Below are positions 33,101 through 45,100 of a stretch of 49,969 bases of DNA, piece after piece (the stretch's first letter is position 1; each line of letters opens with the position of its first letter). Source of the DNA: Nemertoderma westbladi (lineage: Eukaryota > Xenacoelomorpha > Nemertodermatida > Nemertodermatidae); the NCBI GenBank assembly GCA_032718475.1, contig JAUCBJ010000086.1, positions 1 to 49,969 on the forward strand, given 5' to 3'. A model generated the notes under the pieces. The model did not search any database and was not told where the DNA came from. It worked only from the letters and a program-made list of their open reading frames with translations. Both the position numbers and the translations under genes were made by a program.

Positions 33101-36100
33101 TTGATTATACCGTACCGGTATATTATTACGACAAGTAATTCACAATAATAACTATTTACATACTTGTGTGTAAAGTAGCACTTTACAGTGTGATGATCCG
33201 AGTGGATTTGTTACACGAACCAATGTTGAATGTTAGTGAGTGAAAATAAAGCCACGAGGATCAGAACACTGTAAAGTACTTTGCAACAAGTATGTATGTA
33301 GTTTTATTCCATAATTTTAACATTACGAAATGATTGTACATATACATTATAGGCTAAGTGATAGAAACTGCACAAATTATAATACCGGTAGTTGCTGTAT
33401 AAATAAATGTAAAAATGACATAAATTATGTTATAAATAAGTTGGCTTATATTTATGGTGGCGTTTGGAGCCATGTTATAATAATATAGCTAGGCCCTACT
33501 GGTTATTAATAGCTATACCCTCCTACCGGTAGGAAATGCAGTAGTCCTAGCTTGCTGTCAGCCAAATTTCCACCTATTGTTTACGTGGAATCCAATGACG
33601 ACTGCGTTAAGTAATGTCCCCGTAGTGGACCTGGACATTACTTTACGCCGTCATGGGTTACCACGTAAACAATAACACCAAATACAATACTAAATGTACA
33701 GGCCAATACAATGCTGTAATGTCCTCTAAAGTTGTAAAGTGCTAATTACTGCTAAATAACAACTCGCTGTTAATACTAAAGGCGTTGAGTAGCCTAATGC
33801 AGTAATGTTACAATTTTGGAATAAAATATATTACATTACACAATAATTATTAAGTAACGGTACCGGTACGTAATTTAAACAGCAAATATGCATGTTGTAA
33901 AGGTATATTCTAACAAATAATTCACAATAATTACCGGTACCGGTATATATTCAGATATTATACATTAGAACAACAACAAGTAATTCAAGTAAAGGGTTTG
34001 TATTGTTTGTTGTTGGCTGAAATCGTTAAGTCTGTAAGTGACCAAATGGAATCAAAATAAAGATATTACGTTATGATATGAGCAGATGAGTATATTTCAG
34101 TACCGTATTTTATTTCGGGCAACGGCCCTTTATCAACTTATACAATATGAATAATATAGATCTGCACAAAGCACTGGCAGACTGGGCAGCTGGGGCAGCC
34201 GGATGCCGGAAGACTGAATGTCAATGAAGTAGACCAGGAAGTGGACAAACGTCAGAAACGTGCACGCAATGTTACTATCACGGGTTTACAAATCGAGGAC
34301 GGGAAAACGGCCATCGAATGCCTATCAAGTCTTCTCGAGAATGACTTCGATGTTCCAGCTTCCCAATCATCAGTTAGCATCGTCTCACAGTTACCTGCAC
34401 GAGACAACAAGCCTGCACGGATAACAGTCCAGTTATCAAGTGTGGAACTAGCCTCTAATATTCTCCAGACTAAAAAGAAACTTAAAAACTCCCATAACTA
34501 CCGCAACGTTTACATCAATCGCGATCTAACGAGATTCCAGGCGAGGGAGCAGTTCCTTAGGCGCGAATCACGCCGTAACGCATGCTCGCGGCCAGGGCGT
34601 TTGGTCAGTAATGACAACCACGTAGGTACGATGGGTGCGAGTGCGACGATTCCCCAACCAATTGCAAGCTCAGTTCCGGGAGCGGCACCAGCGGCTACTG
34701 GTATGCAGGAGTCTCAGGAGCTTTTAAACTAAATGCGGGAGAAGCTACCCATGCTACGAATGGAATATGTCATTGCTGCTGTTTCAACGCGCAATCAATT
34801 ATGAATAAACTCTGTGATATAACCGAACTCCTTTCAAATACGAATTGTAATATCGTTGCTGTTACTGAAACATGGCTCCATGAAGCAGTTCCCGATGCAT
34901 TACTCACTCATGGAACGCGTTTTCGTGTATTTCGGAAGGATCGACTTGATAGAGGTGGAGGGGTTGCTATATTTGTCTCATCCGACATTAAATGTGTGCA
35001 AACACCTATACCGAACAAATTTAATGAACTCGAGGTAATCTCAATCGATATTATTGGTGATATTCCATCTCGTTTTATATGTGCCTACAGACCCGATTAT
35101 ATAAACGATCAGCATCACAAAAACAATCTGCTGTGCGAGTGTCTCGCAGAACTAACCGACACAACCATTCCGTGCGCGATTACCGGCGACTTCAACCTCA
35201 GAGAGTTTAATTGGGTCGATTTCACTCACCCTAGCAATGCATTATACCAATCCTTCGCTGATCTCGTCTTGGAAGCAAGTTTATCTCAACTGCAACTTAA
35301 ACCTACACGTAAGGATTCAGTCCTCGACCTAGTTTTCAGTACTGATGACAACCATGTTTCTGGTGTTGACACAAACATACCTTTTGGTTCAAGTGACCAT
35401 GATACCGTGGAATTCCTTATCACCTCTCCGACCCAAGCTATCATACCAGATCATACTGATGGCTACTACGATTTCAAAAATGGTGACTATAATCAGTTTG
35501 GATTATTTCTTCGAACTGTTAACTGGAAGGATCTATTTACATCATGTAGCTCAGTAACAGAGCTTTGGGAAATATTCAGTACAACATTGAAGAAAGGTAT
35601 TGATCTTTGTATCCCATTTAAGAAATTCGCGAACTCAGGAAAGAAAAAATATTATCCAGCTTATGTACATCAGCTGCAGCGCACAAAGAAATTGCTCTGG
35701 AGAAGAAGAAATTCGCCTGGTGGAAAAGAAGCGTATAAACATGCCGCAGATGAAGTCTCTAAGGCGGTGTTCCGCGCTGCTTGTGTCCGGGAAACGAAAA
35801 TACTTACGTCGGGCGACCGTAGCTCCATGTTCAAATTTGTTAATTCGAAACGAAAAACAAACTCAGGAATCGGACCTCTGAAATATAATGGAGATATTAT
35901 ACTTGATGACGCTGTAAAGGCTAGTATATTTGCTGATGTTCTTTCTGAGAACTTTACATCTGATAACAATACAATACACCCATTGCCGCGAAAAGTTCCT
36001 ATAAATGTGAAACTCGATAAAGTCCCATTCGATCCGGTAACTGTGCTGAAAATGCTCAAAAAACTGAAACCAAAATCTAGTCGCACCCCGGACGGATTCC

Positions 36101-39100
36101 CGTGCTTATTATTCTCTAACCTAGCATGTAACCTAGCCGCTCCGCTCTCGGCCATATTTAAAGCGTCATTTGAATATCACTCTCTTCCACCAGTCTGGTT
36201 GACTGCCGTCGTTATTCCTTCCTTTAAGAAGGGTGATCCTCTAGATGCGTACAACTACAGACCAATTTCCCTGACGTGCATTGCCTGCAAAGTCATGGAG
36301 ATGTGCATCAAGGATGAGATATGTCGCTATTTGCTTTTGCACAAATTAATATCAAGGTCCCAACACGGCTTCTTAGAGAAACGTTCCACATGTACCCAAC
36401 TACTCGAATGCACAGCTGATTGGCTTAAACTAATTGATGACAAGAATAATCTAGACATAATATACATTGACTACGCAAAGGCGTTTGACTCTGTAGTCCA
36501 TTCGAAACTGATTTCTAAACTTACAAGTTATGGAATCGGAGGTAATCTACTGGCTTGGATCGCAGCGTTCTTGTCAGGCCGAACACAGAGATTCGTGGTT
36601 GGTGCCTGTTTCTCGAAGGTATGTGACGTCATTTCCGGTACACCTCAAGGAAGTGTGTTGGGGCCAGTTCTGTTCTTAATATTTATTAATGACCTGCCAC
36701 AACTAGTTGATATTATTACATGCAAACTGTTTGCAGATGACGTCAAACTGTATGCGCCGTCAAAGGAGAGTCATTTATTACAGTGTTCGCTGTCAAAGTT
36801 GGGTGACTGGGCAGCCGACTGGCAACTCTCGGTCGCTGCTCACAAATGCTCCGTGGTATATGTTGGTAAGAATAACCAGAAAGCGTCATACAAGTTGTGC
36901 GAGAAATCGCTCAAAGAGGATAAGGAATGCAAGGATTTGGGTCTGATGATATGTTCCGATCTCAAGTTTGACTCATACTGTAAACAACAGGCACATAAAG
37001 CTTGTAAAATTATTAACATGATTTTTCGATGTTTTAATTCTGCCCATTTGGTGTCGATTTTGGTTGCATACAAATCGTTTGTCAGACCAATCGTTGAATA
37101 CTGCACCCCTGTTTGGTCACCATACCAACAAGGTTCTATAAACAAACTTGAAAAAGTGCAAAGGTATTTCACACGTCGTTTATTTTCCAGATGCAAAATT
37201 GATAGTAATTATTCTTATATGCAACGATTAGGTTTCCTTAAATTAGAATCCCTGCAGGAGCGCCGCATCGCCAATGACCTAAAAATGACGTTTGGTATCG
37301 TTAATAACTATGTGAATGTTGATTTTGACCAGTTTTTCTGTTACGCACGGCAAGGTGGATTACGCGGCCATAAATTTAAACTTTTCCAAAGACGTTCTCG
37401 GCTAAAAATATTCAATGAATTTTTTTCAAACCGTGTTGTTTCAATTTGGAACAGTTTACCGTCATCTTTAGTGGAGGCTAAATCAAAAAGCGAATTTTCT
37501 CGTAAATTAAAAAATGTAGATTTGGTGAGGTATTGTACGTTTGACGGTGCACCATAGTTTAATTATATTCTTATATAATTTTAAATTTAATTGAATGTTT
37601 AGATCGACTGAACTTCTGGTTATTTGTTTTATTTCAGTTGTTGTTACATATACTTCTTAGCTTACTGTACTTGAAATTATCTAATCATACTGTATTTCAA
37701 ATTGTTTATATTTTTGAATTGAATTCTGTGAATTTATTTTACTATGTATCTAAACTGTTATCCTAAGTGCATCTTATTGCCTGGTAACTTCTCCCTTTAT
37801 TTTAATTTAATGTTTTTTTAATTATTATGTTAAATATAAATAATGATAATGAAATGAAATGAAAAAATGAAAAATTTCAATACAGCAATAGGCCCTACCT
37901 ATATCAGTATATCAGTATACAGGTATATTACTGTATTATATATACAGATATAGGCATACTGTCTGACTGTATAGACCTATACAGTTTATATGTAGATGTA
38001 GGTTTGGTAGCGTAGGCCCTACGCCTACATCGTTTTCTTCCATTGTCAGTAACCGTAGTACAGTAGTACTGTAGCTGTGTAGTACCGCTATTAATTGGCT
38101 CCTCCTCGTTGCTTTCGGCAGTTCGGGGATGCCCCCCCCCCCCCCCCCCCCCTCCCCTCCTGTTTGCCGTATTCTGGCAGTCTGGTATTCGCTCCTCCTC
38201 GTGCAGTTCTGGGTTCCGGCTTCCGGGCACCGTACCGGCCCTGTTCCCCGACCCAGAACCCCGCGTTCGCCGTATGCCGTAATCAGCATTGTTATTTTAA
38301 AGACCTACCCACCAACTCATGTCTTCATGTAGGCTAGCTAGGAAGGAATACACCGACCTATAGCTGTATAGGCCTATACTAGGCCTATATCCGACGCTAC
38401 GTACTGACGTATCACGTATGCAGACATGTACAGATGTAGCCAGCCTCTTCCTCTATGTACCAGACTGCCAGACCAGTATTATCAGATTATACCTCTAGCC
38501 TAGGCAAAATTCTGAAAGTTATAGGCCTACCCGTCATGCAGTCCTGTCAGCCTGTAGCTGAGCTGCCTTTGTCCTGCCTTCCTGATTGTCACCTCTGAGG
38601 TGAGACAATGTAGCCTACCGGTACTGTGAAGAACTGTCAGATTGTCTGACTGTAAATAAAATAAGGGTAATTGAAATTTAAAAGGATGGTAGGATCTTTT
38701 ATTTATCATACTTACTTAATTACAGTAGGCCTACCTAATTAAGCCATAGCATAAGTCGCCCAGCTGTAATAATGTGCATTTTACTGTTTTTAACCTGTAA
38801 ATTTACTTGTTTATTTCACTTATCGCTGCTATGACTGTGATGTCTCCGGACACCGAATAATAAAAATACACAGTCACACAGCCAGCACAGTCCGCACAGT
38901 CAGACAGGTTCAGTCAGGTTTAGGCCTACCCTTCAGGATCGGACTTTTAAAAACGAGTTAATCTCCCGGCTTTTAGTAAAGTTATAGGCCTACCGGTAGC
39001 GTGGTAGGCCTATGCCGGTTCTGCTACTGCTATACAGTAACAGAACATTCTGAACGTTGAATTTTTTTATTACCGGTTAATGTATGAATTGTGAATGGTA

Positions 39101-42100
39101 TGATGTATCTTGTTGCGACAATCCGGATCACCATATTTCTTGTGATTGCAAGTTCAAGTAGTTATGCAAACACATCATTTACCGGAATATTCAAACAGGT
39201 TGTCGACTTATTTAGCAACGTTATAGAACGAATTACTGACCTGGATGATGTTATCGATTGTACTTACTGCCGTGATGGCCAATTAATTGCCAGGAAAGAC
39301 CACCTTCCAACAGCCAATGGTTGCGGCGCTTACGGCATAGAAAAATATATATCCGACATTCCAATCCTAAAGGAATGTTGCGACGCTCACGATCTTTGTT
39401 ACGATAACTGCGGCGCACCAAAACGGGGTTGTGATCGCACCTTCTTCGAGTGTTTAACTCGCGTTTGCGATATGTTAAGCCGGTCTACCCAGTGGGAAGA
39501 GGATATTCACTCAAACTGTATCAAAGTAGCTGGTGTTATCAGACGTGCTACATCAGTACTCGCATGCGAAACGTATATAAATAGTCAGAAACGGGCTTGT
39601 CGTTGTATTAATTCAACCGGCAGCGCGGATCTGTAATAACTTAGGACGGTCACTATTAATATCGGCTCAACTTGTAGAATTTCAGAGTGTGCAGAGAGTT
39701 GTAGAATTTATTTTCATTTTCATAAATAAAACTATTTCATTAGAAGTGCCTCACACAAATATATTGAATTTACGAACATTGCAGCATTGGTGGTTGTTTT
39801 ACAATCCGATTTTGCGAATAACTACCGATAGAGGTAGTTGATTTAAGGTGTCTATCTATGGTGTTGTCAATTTACCATCAATAGTGGTGTACGTATACAG
39901 TTAAAGTGTATGGTAGTTATACTTTCCCTTCCGGTAGGCTGCTAGACAAGGTTGGGTTCGTGTTGCTGTATAAAGAATCAAAGCCTCTGCATATTGTTTA
40001 TCGACACTTCACAGTGAAAAATAGCATGTATTCAGTAATATTATATCAGTTTATAAATATTATTTTAATTATGACGTATCGTCTTTCAATGTGTTCTTTC
40101 TTTTTCCCGGTCAAGAAATTATCCTGCCATCTACTCGTACCCCTTAGCAGAGTAAACTGCTCTTTGGGGCCGTTTCCCAGGTTGCGGATCGGGATAACAT
40201 TTCACACATTGCACGATTTGTGATTGTGATTTGTCTGCTTATACGAGTGTGTATTACATTAGGCGGGAGTCAGTTTGTTTGGTTGATACAGGTCATTATT
40301 GGTTTGCATCATCCAATCCCATCTGTTTTTATGGAGTCTGTGTGATACATGCTCGTTACGGCGGCGGCGACGGAATCCATATACTGAGAGGTCAGCCTCG
40401 GGGCCGCTCAGTATACGTGCAGGTTGGGGGTGCCGACGGTACGCAAGTACACACCACCTTCCTTTAACTTATTTGACGTGGTTGGTTCGCGATAATTATT
40501 ATGTTATAAACAATTCCATAAGAACGGATGACAAGGTGCCTTGTATCGAATGGTAGGAGTAGGGTGTGTTTTTGTTAAACGCTAAGAAATTGCAGAGAAA
40601 TATGTCTTAAGGAGACAGGGGGGGGGGGGGGGGGGGAACTGGACGCAAAACTCGCCTTAGCGAATTAATATCCCGCCTCAATGTTAAATTCTCAATTTAG
40701 GGAAAGGAGCAGGTTACAGTGGAACGATATTTTAACCAAAACAATAAACTAAACACAATAGAACTGGTTTCAGTTTTATTTTTGCTCTTAAACAGCTGTT
40801 ATTTGCGTCCAATTTCCCTGGAGAGGGGTGAATTTTATTGCGTCCAGTTTCCCCCCTATCTGGTTTTAAGATAGTGGGGGAAGCAAATTTAAATAATAGC
40901 CACTCGTTCTTTAGTTCTAATAATAATATAGCTTAGCTTATATGATAATAATAATAATACTGTTGTTAGTTTAAGTTTATATGTGTATGTCATGTGGCTC
41001 GCAACTTTGAATTACTTGCTTCTTTTTGTTCACTCACAAGCTTTTCTTGTACAATGTACAATGTTATGGACTGGTCTATGCCCGGCATTACAGCAAGGTG
41101 TAGTTCTTAGCAGAAGTCAGTAGAATTTACTATGAGAATTCAAAGTGCCGGTTAACCGGTTCATCAAATCTTAAACAGAATATTCCATAATGATTTACTC
41201 CCTAAAACAACAACAACGATAACTTCTACATTCCTTTTCGTTCGGAAATTTCTTCACATTTTAACAAAAGTAACAATCGCGTTTATGTGAGAAGTGGCTA
41301 CTGACCGGACCCTCTAAATACCGCATTGAACTCTATATTTGATTTATATTTTACTTGTGTATTGACCGGACCTTATTACCACAACTTTGTGACCGGACCC
41401 ATTGACCTGACCCTCTAAATACCATGTATTGAATCTTTATATTTGATTTATATTTTACTTGTGTATTATTGACCGGACCAGTATTACAACAATAAGTAAC
41501 CTGCATAATCTTGTAACATGTGTTAACTTTCGTTTATTGTTTTGGTTCCCCAACAGCCAACACGCCTCTGTAACCTTCTCCTTTACTAACTATGTTTGTT
41601 TAACGGTTTTCCGTTTTAATTTCAGCTTGAGGAATAGACATTAAGTCAATGAAGAATTAATTAATATTCTTATCATTTTATACCCAGGTAGCAGATCTCG
41701 GTAATCCTAAAACTAAGAAAGGTAAAGATGCGCCACAATTTTATGAGGTTTGTGAGACGGTAAAGCGAGTGTTGGATGCGAACCAGGAAATACACCCTAA
41801 CCTATTGGCGAGGTCAGTAACTATTGGTTTCTGGAGTCATACAGTAGTTGAGTCTTCCACATAAAATCGCATTTTTTATACAAATTCGGTTGGAAACCAG
41901 AAAATCATCCGGCTACCTAATTTTAACAGCATTGTTATTTGTTTACAGATTATTAAAATTTAAATTACTGGCTATAAAACAGGCGGATCTAAAGAGGAGA
42001 GAAGATGAAAAAAAGGCTGCAATTGCTAAGCTGAGTAAAACATCAGTTACATCAAAAGGCGGTAAGGTTAGTACCTAAAACATCAGTTACATCAAAAGGC

Positions 42101-45100
42101 GGTAAGGTTAGTACCTAAAACATCAGTTACATCAAAAGGCGGTAAGGTTAGTACCTAAAACATCAGTTACATTAAAAGGCGGAAAGGTTTGTACCTAAAA
42201 CAGTTACATCAAAAGGCGGTAAGGTTAGTACCTATAACATCATTTACATCAAAAGTCGGTAAGGTTAGTATCTAAAACATCAGTTACATCAAAAGGCGGT
42301 AAGGTTAGTACCTAAAACATCAGTTACATCAAAAGGCGGTAAGGTTAGTATCTAAAACATCAGTTACATCAAAAGGCGCATATAATATAATGAATACCGG
42401 GTAGTTGAGAAAACACCATGTTAAACATTTGGCAGGTAGGCGTCTTTCACAATAACAGTAATAATATAATATTGCAGTACCGGTATTGAATATTGACATT
42501 TAAATACACATAGGTGACATACACATTATCAGGTGTCAAGGATTACACAGTTACAGCAACCGTTATCCGTAGATAGGTCAGTAGGTACAGCAGAACACAG
42601 TTAGGTACAAAGGCCAAATCTGGCAACATACAGACTTTCACAATATATATAATGAGGCCATGAGTCATAGACAGTTATAATAAAAGTCATTACACTTATA
42701 ATAAAAGTCATTACAGTAAGGTTAGTACCTAAAACATCAGTTACATCAAAAGGCGGTAAGGTTAGTACCTAAAACATCATTTACATCAAAAGTCGGTAAG
42801 GTTAGTATCTAAAACATCAGTTACATCAAAAGGCGGTAAGGTTAGTACCTAAAACATCAGTTACATCAAAAGGCGGTAAGGTTTGTACCTAAAACATCAG
42901 TTACATCAAAAGGCGGTAAGGTTAGTACCTAAAACATCAGTTACATCAAAAGGCGGAAAGGTTAGTACCTAAAACATCAGTTACATCAAAAGGCGGTAAG
43001 GTTAGTACCTAAAACATCAGTTACATCAAAAGGCGGTAAGGTTAGTACCTAAAACATCAGTTACATCAAAAGGCGGTAAGGTTAGTACCTAAAACATCAG
43101 TTACATAAAAAGGCGGTAAGGTTTGTACCTAAAACATCAGTTACATAAAAGGCGGTAAGGTTAGTACCTAAAACATCAGTTACATCAAAAGGCGGTAAGG
43201 TTAGTACCTAAAACATCAGTTACATCAAAAGGCGGAAAGGTTAGTACCTAAAACATCAGTTACATCAAAAGGCGGAAAGGTTAGTACCTAAAACATCAGT
43301 TACATCAAAAGGCGGAAAGGTTAGTACCTAAAACATCAGTTACATCAAAAGGCGGTAAGGTTAGTATCTAAAACATCAGTTACATCAAAAGGCGGAAAGG
43401 TTAGTACCTAAAACATCAGTTACATTAAAAGGCGGAAAGGTTTGTACCTAAAACATCAGTTACATCAAAAGGCGGTAAGGTTAGTACCTAAAACATCAGT
43501 TACATCAAAAGGCGGTAAGGTTAGAGTACCTAAAACATCAGTTACATCAAAAGGCGGAAAGGTTAGTACCTAAAACATCAGTTACATCAAAAGGCGGTAA
43601 GGTTAGTACCTAAAACATCAGTTACATCAAAAGGCGGTAAGGTTAGTACCTAAAATATCAGATACATCAAAAGGCGGAAAGGTTAGTACCTAAAACATCA
43701 GTTACATCAAAAGGCGGCAAGGTTAGTACCTAAAACATCAGTTACATCAAAAGGCGGTAAGGTTAGTACCCAAAACATCAGTTACATCAAAAAGCGGTAA
43801 GGTTAGTACCTAAAACATCAGTTACATCAAAAGGCGGAAAGGTTACTACCTAAAACATCAGTTACATCAAAAGGCGGTAAGGTTAGTACCTAAAACATCA
43901 GTTACATCAAAAGGCGGAAAGGTTAGTACCTAAAACATCATTTACATCAAAAGGCGGTAAGGTTAGTACCTAAAACATCATTTACATCAAAAGGCGGTAA
44001 GGTTAGTACCTAAAACAATGTTATGTACATTAAAAGGTAGGGTTATGTGGAATTGTGTGACAAAACCCAAAATCCGTGACAAACACTGTCACTGTTAAAT
44101 AATTGAATTCTGCAGTTAAAAATGCCACAATCATTGTGAATCACAGTAGATCAAAATAATTCTACCCAGTTTCGGCTCCGCATATCGCCGACAAGTTAGA
44201 TGAGTTAGCCTGGTGACAAACACTCATATCATGGAATTCAGGTTTTGATCCTGTATAGTTTTGGTGGAATTTCTTTCTTATATTTCATGATATTATTTTT
44301 GGACGCAGTATCGCAGTAGAAAACGTTTGCGCGCTTAATTTTATATAATCAAGAACACTAAAGGTGTCGTGTATGCGTATTGGTCCCATAGTCCGCAGTT
44401 TGTAGTGGTCGTAGACAGGATTTTATAAAGAGGCGTTAAAGTAATACCTCTATATTTTTTGATGGTTTATAAATTAAATATACGTACTGTAAGTTTCCAG
44501 TAAGTCTTCTAGGGTATTATTATAATTTATATTAATCTATTTTTCTGCTCTTTAGGATGCCAAAGGTAAACCGAAGTCAGCAGCAAAGGGGGGTGCCAAG
44601 GGGAAAAAGGTGGAAGATAATTTACCGCCCGCGCCCAAAAAGGTATCGAATTTAAAGAAGAGAGGGGAAGAGGCGGATGAGGGGCGGTACATTGATGATG
44701 AGCCCGATGATGGAGTTCAACATTACATTCTAGTCGAAGGATTTAACAATGGCGGTCTCATACATGCGCTGTCTGCAATAGGTTAGTTAGAAAGTACTAC
44801 TACTACGATCGGTATGCTGCATTGCAGCTGCATTGTGTATATATTACGTATATATTAAGAATGATGTGCCGGCTTATCGACAAAATTGCACCGCCACAAC
44901 TCCCTATTACCCATGACATTTGCTAGATCATCCGCATCTCTAAGGCCAGTGTCCTTTAAGATGCGTCTCAGGAAATTCATGGGCTGTCCACCATGCTTAT
45001 TCACTCCACGAGGGCGCCAAAGCACAGGATTATGCACTGGCTGGTCCTCACGGCGAAAGCAATGTCCTGCAAAGCGGAGGCGGTTCCGTTCAAGTGTCAA

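Larger units (their letters stand above)
34160..37868 (+). mobile_element. Jockey/CR1-superfamily LINE, 5'-truncated, ORF2 intact
   Basis: It has an ORF1 remnant, then ORF2 with apurinic-type endonuclease and reverse transcriptase, then a 3' UTR of about 300 bp ending in GAAATGAAATGA-like short repeats (37850-37868). The frame upstream of ORF1 has a stop at 34157-34159 and no ATG, so the copy was probably truncated near 34140-34160. Clade assignment (CR1/L2-like rather than RTE or L1) rests on the EN start [17 protein letters not shown] and the C-terminal [13 protein letters not shown]. It sits in SPAG17 intron 2, in the sense orientation. Confidence 0.9.

Noticed and set aside
38095-38337. 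Pro-rich ORFs around 38130
   Set aside because: Caused by the poly-C run; no supporting features.
42029-44020. CRISPR-like array (regular 40-bp repeats)
   Set aside because: There are no unique spacers, the whole unit repeats, the host is an animal genome, and the unit derives from the SPAG17 exon 4 junction.
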